From: Verrucomicrobiia bacterium
GTDB taxonomy: Bacteria > Verrucomicrobiota > Verrucomicrobiia > Limisphaerales > JAOAIM01
Assembly (NCBI GenBank): GCA_026414705.1
Contig: JAOAIM010000002.1
Span: 16,817 to 75,746 of the forward strand
Direction of reading: 5' to 3'
DNA length: 58,930 nt
Of this stretch, positions 43,215-51,746 are shown piece by piece; position 1 is the stretch's first letter, and each line of letters opens with the position of its first letter. The notes beneath the pieces are model-generated. The model searched no databases. It worked only from the letters and a program-made list of their open reading frames with translations, and was not told the DNA's origin. The position numbers and the translations under genes were made by a program.

Positions 43215-44884
43215 GATGACTGTTTGCGTCCCCGCTCCAGCGCCGCCGCAATGAACCCGCGGAAAAGCGGGTGCGCCTGATGCGGTTTGCTCAGAAATTC
43301 GGGATGAAACTGGCAGGCCAGGAAAAACGGATGCTCGGCCAGCTCGATCAACTCCACCAACTGCCCGTCGGGCGAAAGTCCGCTGAAGACCACCCCCGCC
43401 CGCTCAAACGCCGCGCGGTAGGCGTTGTTGAACTCGTAGCGGTGGCGATGCCGCTCGTTGGCCATGAACGAGCCGTAAAGTTGCGCCGCGCGCGTGCCGA
43501 GCTTCAACTGGCAGGGTTGCGCGCCCAGGCGCATCGTCCCGCCCTTGCGCGTGATTTTTTTCTGCTCGTCCAGCAACACGATCACCGGATGCGGCGTGTC
43601 CGGGGCAAACTCCGTCGAATGCGCGCCCTCCAGCCCGAGCACGTGACGGGCAAACTCGATCGAGGCGACCTGCATGCCCAGGCACAGGCCCAGGTAGGGC
43701 ACTTTGTGTTCGCGGGCGAACTGCGCCGCGCGAATTTTGCCCTCCACGCCGCGCTCGCCAAACCCGCCGGGCACCAGCACGCCGTCCAGCCCATGCAGGT
43801 GTTTGTCCGCGCCGTCGCGCTCAATCTGCTCGGCGTCCACGCGCACGATCTCCACCCCGCAATCGTTGGCCACGCCCCCGTGCAACAGCGCCTCATACAC
43901 CGATTTGTAGGCGTCCTGCAGCCCGATGTATTTGCCCACCACGCCGATGCGCACGTGATGCCGCGGGGCGATGATTTTGCGCAGCATTTCCTGCCAGTGG
44001 CGCATGTCCGCCGGCGGCAGATCCAGCCGCAACAGCCCGCAAATCAGATCATCGGCCCGCTCGCGCTGAAGCATCAGCGGCACTTCGTAAATCGTGTGCT
44101 CCACGTCCTGCTCCTCGATCACCGCCTCCACCGGCACGTTGCAGAAGAGGGAAATTTTCTGGCGCACCTCGCGGTTGATCGCCCGCTCGCATCGGCACAC
44201 GATCAGGTGCGGGGTGATGCCGATTTCCCGCAGTTTGGCGACCGATTGCTGGGTGGGTTTGGTCTTGAGTTCGCCGGCGGCCTTGATGAAGGGCACGAAG
44301 GTGACGTGAACGAACGCGACGTTGCCCGGCCCGGCTTCGAGCGCAAACTCGCGGATCGCCTCCAGAAACGGCAACCCCTCGATGTCGCCGGTCGTGCCAC
44401 CAACCTCCGTGATGAGCACATCCGCGCCGGACTGTTCGGCCAGCGTGCGGATGCGGTTTTTGATCTCATCGGTGACGTGCGGGATGACCTGAACGGTTTT
44501 GCCGAGGTATTTGCCCTGGCGCTCGTTGTTGAGCACGGTCTGATACACCTGGCCGCTGGTGAGATTGTTCAGCCGTGTGAGCTTGCAACTGGTGAAGCGT
44601 TCGTAGTGGCCCAGGTCCAGATCGGTCTCCGCTCCGTCGTCGAGCACATACACCTCGCCGTGTTGGAACGGCGACATCGTGCCGGGGTCCACGTTCAGGT
44701 AGGGATCGAACTTTTGAAGCGTGACCTTGAGCCCGCGGTTCTCCAGCAGCGTGCCCAGCGAGGCGGCGGTCAATCCCTTGCCCAGGGAACTGATCACGCC
44801 GCCGGTGACAAAGATGAATTTCACCTCCGAAAAGTCCGTTTTCGCGGGCTGCGCTGGCGCACGGGAGCGGAGGCAACCGGCCAA
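43211..44884 (-). CDS. pyrG: CTP synthase
   Basis: Glutamine- and ATP-dependent conversion of UTP to CTP. 557 residues from ATG 44884; the conserved sequence begins at [21 protein letters not shown], so GTG 44824 (537 residues) is the likely true start. Synthetase domain: [32 protein letters not shown]; glutaminase domain: [22 protein letters not shown] with the nucleophile Cys, and the C-terminal ACQFHPEF histidine/glutamate. Located 52 bases behind the kdsB fusion gene, whose enzyme consumes CTP. Its stop overlaps the start of the nucleotidyltransferase gene by 4 bases. Confidence 0.97.
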   Translation of the reverse strand: MAGCLRSRAPAQPAKTDFSEVKFIFVTGGVISSLGKGLTAASLGTLLENRGLKVTLQKFDPYLNVDPGTMSPFQHGEVYVLDDGAETDLDLGHYERFTSCKLTRLNNLTSGQVYQTVLNNERQGKYLGKTVQVIPHVTDEIKNRIRTLAEQSGADVLITEVGGTTGDIEGLPFLEAIREFALEAGPGNVAFVHVTFVPFIKAAGELKTKPTQQSVAKLREIGITPHLIVCRCERAINREVRQKISLFCNVPVEAVIEEQDVEHTIYEVPLMLQRERADDLICGLLRLDLPPADMRHWQEMLRKIIAPRHHVRIGVVGKYIGLQDAYKSVYEALLHGGVANDCGVEIVRVDAEQIERDGADKHLHGLDGVLVPGGFGERGVEGKIRAAQFAREHKVPYLGLCLGMQVASIEFARHVLGLEGAHSTEFAPDTPHPVIVLLDEQKKITRKGGTMRLGAQPCQLKLGTRAAQLYGSFMANERHRHRYEFNNAYRAAFERAGVVFSGLSPDGQLVELIELAEHPFFLACQFHPEFLSKPHQAHPLFRGFIAAALERGRKQSS

Positions 44885-44936
44885 GCAGGGGCATCCACCC
44901 CCTCGGTCCCTTTTTCGCTCTCCCGTCGGCCGTTCA

Positions 44937-46031
44937 TCACGCCGGTTTCTGATTCATCGCGCGTTCCACCCGCGCCACGTCCTCCGGCACGTCCACGCCC
45001 ACGCTCTCGTGTTCGACCGTCACGACCGCGATGGGAATTTCGTGTTCCAGCGCCCGCAACTGCTCCAGCCGCTCGGCCCGTTCCAACGGCGTCACCGGCA
45101 ACTGCACCAGCCGCAACAGCGTCTCGCGCCGGTAACCGTAAATGCCCAAATGCTTCAAAAACGCAAACGCCGCCAACCGTTCGGCCTCCGAACCACTGGC
45201 GGCGTCCCGCAAATACGGAATCGTGCGCCGTGAAAAATATAGGGCGCGCCCGCGACGGCTGACAACGACTTTGACAACGTTGGGATTGTCGAGCTCGTCC
45301 GGGCGGCGCAGCGGCGTTGCTGCCGTGGACATTTCGTGGTGCGTCAACGCGCCCGCCACCGCGTCAATCACCGACGGCTCGATCAGCGGCTCATCCCCTT
45401 GAATGTTCACCACCGCGTCGCATTCGCACCGCGCCGCCACCTCCGCCACGCGATCCGTGCCGCTAGGATGATCCGCCCGCGTCATCTCCACGCGCGCAAA
45501 ACGCGACGCGACCTCGGCAATCCGCGCATCGTCGGTGGCCACGACGACCTCGCTCAGCGCGCGCGCGGCGCGAGCGCGCTCGACGACGTGTTGCACGAGC
45601 GGTTTGCCCGCGATGAGCGCCAGCGGTTTGCCCGGAAAGCGCGTCGAACCGTAGCGCGCCGGAATGATGCCGAGGATGCGATCGGGCGGACGCCAAGGCT
45701 GTTGAAACCATGCGCTCAGCCGCTCGCGCAACCGCAGCAATCGCGCTTCACTGATCCGGCCGGCGTAACCGCGAACGTCCGTTGGCGGAATGGTTCCGAG
45801 AAAACCCAAACGAATCAGCGATGCCTGCTCCAGGCCGCTTTCAGCGAAATCCGGATCGCCCGGACGGATGATTTCATCCAAACCCGGCACCAGCCTGTCC
45901 AGTCGAGTGCTGATGCCGCAGGCCAGAAGATCGCCAAAGGGCTGCCAGACCTGGAGAATCAGAACCGGGCGGCGTTTGACCTGTCCGTCCGCCTGCCGAA
46001 GCGGGGCGATAACTATTTGGCCGGCCTTCAT
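44937..46031 (-). CDS. kdsB: MazF-type toxin domain fused to KDO cytidylyltransferase
   Basis: 364 residues in one frame. Residues 1-112 form a complete MazF/PemK domain ([21 protein letters not shown] with the conserved Arg-Pro, LLACGISTR, the [17 protein letters not shown] strand and a last helix [17 protein letters not shown]). Residues 119-364 are a full-length Kds[76 protein letters not shown] and [12 protein letters not shown]. KdsB activates KDO with CTP for LPS core synthesis. No ATG or GTG lies at the junction; TTG codons at residues 98 and 101 could allow internal initiation. The first codons overlap the antitoxin stop by 4 bases. No other kdsB was seen in the window. Confidence 0.9.
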   Translation of the reverse strand: MKAGQIVIAPLRQADGQVKRRPVLILQVWQPFGDLLACGISTRLDRLVPGLDEIIRPGDPDFAESGLEQASLIRLGFLGTIPPTDVRGYAGRISEARLLRLRERLSAWFQQPWRPPDRILGIIPARYGSTRFPGKPLALIAGKPLVQHVVERARAARALSEVVVATDDARIAEVASRFARVEMTRADHPSGTDRVAEVAARCECDAVVNIQGDEPLIEPSVIDAVAGALTHHEMSTAATPLRRPDELDNPNVVKVVVSRRGRALYFSRRTIPYLRDAASGSEAERLAAFAFLKHLGIYGYRRETLLRLVQLPVTPLERAERLEQLRALEHEIPIAVVTVEHESVGVDVPEDVARVERAMNQKPA

Positions 46032-46252
46032 TCCGGCGGAATTCTCCCGACGTGCTTCGGGAAGTCGGGTTCGTCCTCATCGCACGCCCGTGCGAGCGAT
46101 TGGCGGCCCAGCTCATACAACTCCTCCAGTTCCCGCTCCTGGCCCGGCTGCGCCACGACCACCCACACCGGCGTGTTGGGCGGCAAATCCACCGGCTCGT
46201 CCAGGCACACGTGCTTGCCGTCGTAATGACCTCTGACCGTGACCACGCTCAT
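46028..46252 (-). CDS. DUF104/AF2212-like antitoxin
   Basis: 74 residues from ATG 46252. SVVTVRGHYDGKHVCLDEPVDLPPNTPVWVVVAQ matches the short beta-strand domain of DUF104 (AF2212-like) antitoxins: a T-V-x-x-H/A-x-Y/F-D-G-K-x-x-x-L-D-E-P start and a PNT box. The C-terminal half is acidic and helical (ERELEELYELGRQSLARA, CDEDEPDFPKHVG), as expected for toxin binding. The stop overlaps the start of the MazF-KdsB fusion by 4 bases. It lies 44 bases behind glmS on the same strand. Confidence 0.82.
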   Translation of the reverse strand: MSVVTVRGHYDGKHVCLDEPVDLPPNTPVWVVVAQPGQERELEELYELGRQSLARACDEDEPDFPKHVGRIPPE

Positions 46253-46296
46253 GCTCGATTCTACGCCGAACCCCGCCGGGCCAGCAAGCCGCCCGC

Positions 46297-48156
46297 TCAC
46301 TCCACCGTCACGCTCTTGGCCAGATTCCGCGGCTTGTCCACGTCGCACCCCCGCAACACTGCCACGTGATACGCAAACAGTTGCAGCGGCACGACCGTCA
46401 GCAGCGGATAAAACCAGTCCACCGTGCGCGGAATGTAAATCACCTCGTCCGCCTGCCGCGCCACCTCGCGGTCGCCCGCCGTCGCCACGGCAATGATCGG
46501 CCCCTTGCGCGCCTTGATCTCTTCCATGTTGCTGACGTTCTTCTCATACATCGCGTCGCGCGGCACGATGAAGATGCTCGGAAAATCCGGCGCAATCATC
46601 GCAATCGGCCCGTGCTTCATCTCCGCCGACGGATAGCCCTCGGCATGAATGTAGGACAATTCCTTGAGCTTGAGCGCGCCCTCCAGCGCCACCGGATAAT
46701 TGCACTGCCGCCCCAGGTAGAGAAAATCCTGATAGTGCTGATACTGCTTCGCGAGCCGCAGAATCGCCGCGTCGCCGTCAATGATCCGCTGAATCTTCGG
46801 CGGCAGGGTTTGCAACTCGCGCACCAGCTGGCGGCCCTCGGACAACGCCAGCCGCCCTCGCAACCGCCCCAGCGCAATCCCCAGCAGCGTCAGCAACAAC
46901 ACCTGCATCTCGAAGGCCTTCGTGGAGGCGACGCCAATCTCCGGCCCGGCACGCATGTAAATCGCCGCGTCCGACTCGCGCGCGATTGTTGAACCGGCCA
47001 CGTTGACGATCGCCAGCGTGCGAATGCCCTGCGCCCGCGCGCCCCGCACCGCCGCCAGCGTGTCCGCCGTTTCGCCCGACTGCGAAATCGAGACCACCAG
47101 CGTGCCGCGCTCCAGCGGGCGATTGCGATAACGCATCTCGCTGGCGCACTCGACCTCCACCGGCACGCCGGCGAGGTTTTCAATCAGGTATTCGCCCACC
47201 AGCGCCGCGTGCCAGCTCGTGCCGCATGCCACCAGCACCAGTCGCTGAATTCGCTCCAGTTCGCGCCGGCTCAGCGCCATTTCCTCAAACTCCACCGTGC
47301 CCCGCGCGGGCCGGAGCGTGCGCGCCAGTTCATCCGCCACGCGCTGCGGCTGCTCGTGAATCTCCTTGAGCATGTAATGCGGAAACCGTCCGCGCTCGGC
47401 CTCCGCCGCCGACCAATCCACGGTACTGACCGGACGGCGAACCGGTTTGCCCCCGGCGAAAAGTTCCGCGCCCGCGCGCGTCAGCCGCACCAAATCCCCG
47501 TCGTGCAGGTAAATGACCTTGCGCGTGTGCGCGATGATGGGCGAGACGTCGCTCGCCAGGAATTGCTCGCCCTCGCCCAGGCCGACCACGAGCGGCGAGC
47601 CGCGTCGCGCGCCAAACAGATGTTCGGGCAGGTCCGCGTGGATGACCGCAATCGCATACGTGCCCTCGGCCTCCTGAGTCGCGCGGTGGATCGCCTGCGT
47701 GAGCGCCTCCGGCGTCGCGCGGCCGGAACGTCCGAGGATTTTTTCGAGGTGATGACCGATCAGATGCGCGAGCACCTCGGTGTCGGTTTGCGAGCGGAAT
47801 CGGTGACCGCGCGCCGTCAGTCGCCGCCGCAATTCGGCGTAGTTTTCGATGATGCCGTTGTGCACCATGGCGAGCCGGCCGCTCTGGTCCAGGTGCGGAT
47901 GCGCGTTGGCGTCACTGGGCGGGCCGTGCGTGGCCCAGCGCGTGTGGCTGATGCCCAGGGTGCCGTCCACCGGTTGAGCGCGCAGTCGCTCGGCCAGCGC
48001 GGCGACGCGCCCGACGCACTTGCACAGGTGCAGGCCGTTGCCGTCGAGCGTGCACAAGCCCGCCGAGTCGTAGCCGCGATATTCCAGCCGGCGCAGGCCG
48101 TCCAGAAGGATTGGCATCGCCGGTTTGCCCCCGATGTATCCCACTATGCCGCACAT
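46297..48156 (-). CDS. glmS: Glutamine-fructose-6-phosphate aminotransferase (isomerizing)
   Basis: Makes glucosamine-6-phosphate for peptidoglycan and lipid A. 619 residues, normal length. The N-terminal nucleophile Cys2 (MCGIVGYIGG), RRLEYRGYDSAG, HTRWATHGPPSDANAHPH and NGIIENYAELR define the glutaminase domain; two SIS domains follow (ACGTSWHAALVGEYLIE, SQSGETADTLAAV, IGVASTKAFEMQV, YLGRQCNYPVALEGALKLKELSYIHAEGYPSAEMKHGP) and the end is PRNLAKSVTVE. No glmS ribozyme core was recognised upstream; instead the leader contains octamer repeats (48169-48232). Confidence 0.97.
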   Translation of the reverse strand: MCGIVGYIGGKPAMPILLDGLRRLEYRGYDSAGLCTLDGNGLHLCKCVGRVAALAERLRAQPVDGTLGISHTRWATHGPPSDANAHPHLDQSGRLAMVHNGIIENYAELRRRLTARGHRFRSQTDTEVLAHLIGHHLEKILGRSGRATPEALTQAIHRATQEAEGTYAIAVIHADLPEHLFGARRGSPLVVGLGEGEQFLASDVSPIIAHTRKVIYLHDGDLVRLTRAGAELFAGGKPVRRPVSTVDWSAAEAERGRFPHYMLKEIHEQPQRVADELARTLRPARGTVEFEEMALSRRELERIQRLVLVACGTSWHAALVGEYLIENLAGVPVEVECASEMRYRNRPLERGTLVVSISQSGETADTLAAVRGARAQGIRTLAIVNVAGSTIARESDAAIYMRAGPEIGVASTKAFEMQVLLLTLLGIALGRLRGRLALSEGRQLVRELQTLPPKIQRIIDGDAAILRLAKQYQHYQDFLYLGRQCNYPVALEGALKLKELSYIHAEGYPSAEMKHGPIAMIAPDFPSIFIVPRDAMYEKNVSNMEEIKARKGPIIAVATAGDREVARQADEVIYIPRTVDWFYPLLTVVPLQLFAYHVAVLRGCDVDKPRNLAKSVTVE

Positions 48157-48168
48157 GGTTTGTGTGTT

Positions 48169-48350
48169 CGTTAAAAGGTTGAGCCGTTAAACCGTTAAAT
48201 CGTCAAAGCGTTCGTGCGTTGAAGCGCCGAAGCCTTGGCGGCCGGGAAACATTGCCCCCCGGCCCACCACACATCGAACCAAAACCCCTCAACAAATCCC
48301 CCACTTAACCAATCCCCATTTAACCAACCCCCATCCAACCCATCACCGCT
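48169..48350. repeat. Short tandem repeats upstream of glmS
   Basis: First block (48169-48232): octamers of the form GTTAAACC (GTTAAAAGG, GTTAAACC, GTTAAATC, GTCAAAGC, GTTGAAGC). Second block (about 48277-48345): 15-16-base units like TTAACCAATCCCCAT. They are imperfect, fill the glmS-gmhB gap and have no recognised function. Confidence 0.6.
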
Positions 48351-48894
48351 TCGGCGCATTCAAAATCCATTCCGCCGCCGCTGCAAGGTCGTCCACCACC
48401 ACCGCTTGGTCGGCCCGCCCCGCCAACAGCCGCTCGTGCTCGGCCCCGTAGCCGGTGCGCACCAGGATCGCCCGCTCGACGCCCGCGTTCCAGCCGCACT
48501 CCAGGTCAATGAGCTTGTCCCCGATCATGAAACTGCGGCTCAGGTCCACGCCGAACTCGTCGCGGGCGTCGAACAGAAACTGCGGCGAGGGTTTGCGCCC
48601 GCGACTGGGCTGGTCGGGCGCTTCGGGCGCCACGTAGATTTTTTGAAACCGGACGCCGTGCCGCGCGCACTCGGCGGTGATGTGCGCGTGCACCTTCTCC
48701 ACGTCGGCCAGCGTGAAATAGCCGCGTCCGACGCCGGACTGGTTGGTCACGATGAAGAGCAGAAACCCCGCGTCCTGCAACCGCTTGAGCGCGCGCATGG
48801 CGCCGGGGATGAACGCCACGTCCTCAACGCGATGAAGGTAGTTGCGCTCCTCGATGAGCACGCCGTCACGATCCAGAAAAACGGCCCGATGCAT
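48343..48894 (-). CDS. gmhB: D-glycero-manno-heptose bisphosphate phosphatase-like HAD hydrolase
   Basis: 183 residues from ATG 48894 (ATG 48912 also possible). HAD motifs: [16 protein letters not shown] (catalytic DxD), [15 protein letters not shown] (Thr-Asn-Gln-Ser), [11 protein letters not shown] (Lys) and [13 protein letters not shown] (GDxxxD). This order and length fit GmhB/HisB-N phosphatases, acting in ADP-heptose synthesis for the LPS core. The zinc loop normally present (C-x-H...C-x-C) is missing: the segment reads [15 protein letters not shown] with no cysteine. Substrate is therefore assigned by family and by its LPS-related neighbours glmS and kdsB. Confidence 0.88.
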   Translation of the reverse strand: MHRAVFLDRDGVLIEERNYLHRVEDVAFIPGAMRALKRLQDAGFLLFIVTNQSGVGRGYFTLADVEKVHAHITAECARHGVRFQKIYVAPEAPDQPSRGRKPSPQFLFDARDEFGVDLSRSFMIGDKLIDLECGWNAGVERAILVRTGYGAEHERLLAGRADQAVVVDDLAAAAEWILNAPKR

Positions 48895-49048
48895 GGCCTT
48901 TGCTGGCCGCATCTTGCGTGGGCGCACCCCGGCGCGAAACAAAAAACATCCGACCTGCGCCAAAGCCGCCGAACGGGCGGGTCTGGCGGCCAGGGCGGCG
49001 CGACGCGCGTTTGCCAAGCCCGCCGGTTTGGCCTATTCCATCAGGCGC

Positions 49049-49744
49049 ATGGCTGATGGCCGCCACAACGGACCGATTGTCGTCATCCGCAACCTGACGA
49101 AGGTTTACGAGCAGGGCGAAATCCGCGTCACGGCGCTGGACAACATTTCGCTCGAGATCGCGGAGGGCGAGTTTCTCACGCTGATGGGCCCGTCGGGTTC
49201 GGGCAAATCCACGCTCCTGCACATCATTGCCGGGATTGACCGGCCCACCCGCGGCGAGTGCATCGTGCAGGGCGTCGACGTGGCGCGGCTCAACGAATCC
49301 GAACTGGCCGACTGGCGCAACCGCAACGTCGGCTTCGTCTTCCAGACCTTCAATCTCATCCCTGTGCTCACCGCCTACGAGAACGTCGAACTGCCCTTGC
49401 TGCTGACGCGCCTGAGCGCGCGCGAGCGACGCCGTCAGGTGGAAACCGCCTTGGAACTGGTCGGCCTTGCCGACCGGGCGCGGCATCTGCCCCGGCAATT
49501 GAGCGGCGGTCAGGAACAGCGCGTGGCCATCGCCCGGGCGCTGGTCACCGACCCGGCGCTGATCGTCGCCGACGAGCCGACCGGCAACCTCGACTCGCAC
49601 TCCGCACACGAGGTGCTCAGTGTGTTGCAATCGCTCAGCCGCGACGCGGGCAAGACCGTCATCATGGTCACGCACGATCCGAAAGCGGCGGCATTCGGCA
49701 CCCGCACCGTGCATTTGGAGAAGGGCGAACTGCTCCGGGATTGA
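49049..49744 (+). CDS. ABC transporter ATPase, LolD/MacB type
   Basis: 231 residues from ATG 49049. Walker [11 protein letters not shown]-loop [19 protein letters not shown], signature [15 protein letters not shown], Walker [15 protein letters not shown] and H-loop VMVTHDP are all intact. The [19 protein letters not shown] start and the TGNLDS Walker B are typical of the LolD/MacB/FtsE-like class that works with FtsX-type permeases. No permease gene is adjacent: uppP converges from downstream, and the upstream gene is divergent. It is therefore an orphan ATPase, at least in this window. Confidence 0.92.
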   Translation: MADGRHNGPIVVIRNLTKVYEQGEIRVTALDNISLEIAEGEFLTLMGPSGSGKSTLLHIIAGIDRPTRGECIVQGVDVARLNESELADWRNRNVGFVFQTFNLIPVLTAYENVELPLLLTRLSARERRRQVETALELVGLADRARHLPRQLSGGQEQRVAIARALVTDPALIVADEPTGNLDSHSAHEVLSVLQSLSRDAGKTVIMVTHDPKAAAFGTRTVHLEKGELLRD

Positions 49745-49844
49745 TGGCCCGAAGCGCTCACCCGGCCTGGTGAGCTGTCGCATCCGCAACCGGCCGGCGT
49801 CGCCCCGGGTGCAGCCAGTCCGCTCTGCCCCGGGGTTGGAACGC

Positions 49845-49863
49845 GAGGGCCTCTACGGCCCTC
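49845..49863. terminator. Convergent hairpin between ABC ATPase and uppP
   Basis: GAGGGCC-TCTAC-GGCCCTC is a perfect 7-base stem midway between two converging genes. A second stem (GCTCACC...GGTGAGC) lies at 49756-49775. Neither has a T-run. Confidence 0.4.
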
Positions 49864-49915
49864 GGTCTGGCACTCCCTCCCGACTCGTCACCGCCGGGCA
49901 CTCGACATCGGGCCG

Positions 49916-50698
49916 CTACAGGAAAGCCAGCAGCACGACGCCCAGAACGATGCGATACCACCCGAACAGGACAAAGGTATGCGTCTGGACGTAACGGAGC
50001 AGCCACCGCACAGCCACAAACGACACCGCCGCCGCCACCACCGTGCCGAGCACCAGCAGTCCCCAATCCTCCGACGGGCCGGCCCCTTCATGTCGCAGCG
50101 CCTTGAAAATTTTCCAACCCCCGGCACTGAGCATCGTCGGGATGCCGACCAGAAATGAAAATTCCGTCGCCGCCGGTCGCGCCACGCCCAGCATCAACGC
50201 CAGCAGAATGGTCGCGCCGGAGCGGGACGTGCCCGGGAACACCCCGGCAATCAACTGCCCCGCCGCCACGGCCACAACCACCGACCAGGAAATTTCGGAG
50301 CGCAGCGGCCGCCCGCGCAACCACGCTTCCACGACCAGAAACAACACCCCGCCGAGCACCAGCGCCAGCGCCACCGGAAACACCGTTTCGGGCAGCTTGA
50401 AACCGAGCCGGTCGAGCACCAGACCCGGCGCCGCCGTCAGCGCGAACGCGACGGCGATTTTGAGCAGATAATCGCGCGTGGCCGGATCGCGTCCCAACGC
50501 GACAAACTGCCGCAGCCGTTCGGGAAACAGCGGCAGCACCGCCAGCACCGCGCCGCATTGAATCACGATGTTGAACAGGTCGCTTTGCCGGGGCAACCAA
50601 CGCTCCGCCAACAACAGATGGCCCGTGGAGGAAACAGGGATGAACTCGGTCAAACCTTCGATGATGCCGAGCAAAACAACCGCGAGCCAATCGGGCAT
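49916..50698 (-). CDS. uppP: Undecaprenyl-diphosphatase
   Basis: Recycles undecaprenyl pyrophosphate to the monophosphate carrier; also known as BacA. 260 residues and eight membrane helices. Both family signatures are present: GIIEGLTEFIPVSSTGHLLL near the N-terminus and GVFPGTSRSGATILLALMLG in the middle, with the later EFSFLVGIPTMLSAGGWKI. Length normal. An array of 17-base repeats (50776-50936) lies directly upstream, so its promoter must be inside or next to that array. Confidence 0.96.
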   Translation of the reverse strand: MPDWLAVVLLGIIEGLTEFIPVSSTGHLLLAERWLPRQSDLFNIVIQCGAVLAVLPLFPERLRQFVALGRDPATRDYLLKIAVAFALTAAPGLVLDRLGFKLPETVFPVALALVLGGVLFLVVEAWLRGRPLRSEISWSVVVAVAAGQLIAGVFPGTSRSGATILLALMLGVARPAATEFSFLVGIPTMLSAGGWKIFKALRHEGAGPSEDWGLLVLGTVVAAAVSFVAVRWLLRYVQTHTFVLFGWYRIVLGVVLLAFL

Positions 50699-50775
50699 GG
50701 CGTGGTTAGACGCGAAGCGCTCCGGGAAGGCAAGCGGGAAAATGACCCCGTTGGCGTTCGCACGTCATCAAACCG

Positions 50776-50936
50776 GCCCAACCGATGAAATGACACCAAC
50801 GGATGAAAAAGACCCACCGATGAAAAACACCAACGGATCAAAAAGACCAACGGATGAAAAAGACCAACGGATCAAAAACACCAACGGATGAAAAAGACCA
50901 ACGGATGAAAAACAACAACGGATGAAAAATGCCAAG
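50776..50936. repeat. 17-bp tandem array, unit GAAAAAGACCAACGGAT
   Basis: About nine head-to-tail units, most exactly 17 bases. Variants are GAAAAACACCAACGGAT, CAAAAAGACCAACGGAT and GAAAAACAACAACGGAT; the central ACCAACGGAT is the constant part. It lies in the gap between uppP and the PATAN regulator operon. A looser array of the same unit occurs at 18556-18686, in the same orientation. Confidence 0.9.
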
Positions 50937-51018
50937 GGGGGGATGAAGGGCTGATGGGTGAGTAGGCGAATCGAGTGCGCGAGCGTTTGGGCGGCGGGCG
51001 TGTCGAGGCAGTGCGGTT

Positions 51019-51426
51019 CTACTTCCGCGATTTGGCGAACAAACCGCCGAGCGGGGATTTGTCGCCTTCGGTTTGTTGGCGCACCTTGAGCTGGCCGAGG
51101 ATGGCGTGCCAGCCGATGTAAATCTTGTGCCACTGGTTTTCGAGGTTGCGGAGGGCGGCGTCGTTGAGTTCCGAGAGATAGCGCAGGGAAGGGGCGCTGC
51201 CGATGAGGGCGTGAATCTCCTCCTTGGTTGGGGAGGAAATTTCCATGGCGGCCAGGATCAGTTCCAGTTCCTGAATGAGAACGCTTTTGACTTCGAGAAA
51301 CTGGTTTTCGTCCTCGGCGCTGAATTTTTTGGAGCGCGCGAGGTTGACGAACCCGTTGAACTGTTTCCAGCACTCCAGGTAGTTCTCCAGTTGGCGGATG
51401 AGAGCGTCGAGTTTTCGCGGTTTCAT
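51019..51426 (-). CDS. Helical protein of unknown function in the MglA locus
   Basis: 135 residues, nearly all alpha-helical and charged (KLDALIRQLENYLECWKQF, SAEDENQFLEVKSVLIQELELILAAMEI, LNDAALRNLENQWHKIYIGWHAIL), with a short Gly/Ser tail. No domain recognised. It overlaps the upstream roadblock gene by 4 bases (ATGA) and is the last gene of a three-gene unit with the PATAN response regulator. A scaffold or adaptor role for the GTPase switch is a guess from position. Confidence 0.75.
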   Translation of the reverse strand: MKPRKLDALIRQLENYLECWKQFNGFVNLARSKKFSAEDENQFLEVKSVLIQELELILAAMEISSPTKEEIHALIGSAPSLRYLSELNDAALRNLENQWHKIYIGWHAILGQLKVRQQTEGDKSPLGGLFAKSRK

Positions 51427-51746
51427 GGGATGCGGTCGCCGGCGCTTCGGGCCGGGCTGATGAGGGTCACGGGCGAGAGGAACACCAGCGCGCCACCGCG
51501 CAACTCCCGCGCGACGATTTTCAGGCCGCCGTAGTGGACAATGAGTTCATGGAGCGGCAACTGAGCGGCGCGCGCCTCCGCAAAGGTTTCCCGGACGTGT
51601 CGCCCGATCTCCCGAACAAACGCCTCGGGAAAATCCGAGGGCAGCGTGCTGACGACAATCGCGCCGTCGCGGTCCACGGTGAAGCAGCCGCTGGGCATTC
51701 GCAGCGGCGGCGGCGCGGCGCGGGAGAAAAGTTTTTTCAGGACCAT
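51423..51746 (-). CDS. Roadblock/LC7-like small protein
   Basis: 107 residues from ATG 51746; the frame is open further upstream but only as the shadow of the regulator gene. The pattern GCFTVDRDGAIVVSTL, a helix (EAFVREIGRHVRETFAEARAAQL), IVHYGGLKIVARELRGGALVFL is the roadblock fold (beta-beta-alpha-beta-beta), the MglB-type dimerisation and GTPase-binding module. It overlaps the regulator stop by 10 bases and the next gene by 4 bases. Confidence 0.75.
   Translation of the reverse strand: MVLKKLFSRAAPPPLRMPSGCFTVDRDGAIVVSTLPSDFPEAFVREIGRHVRETFAEARAAQLPLHELIVHYGGLKIVARELRGGALVFLSPVTLISPARSAGDRIP

Noticed and set aside
45463-45711. Out-of-frame ATG at the toxin-KdsB junction as a separate KdsB start
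   Set aside because: It reads in the wrong frame and yields a non-family peptide; it cannot initiate KdsB.
48157-48342. glmS ribozyme upstream of glmS
   Set aside because: The leader is made of short repeats and shows none of the ribozyme core elements.
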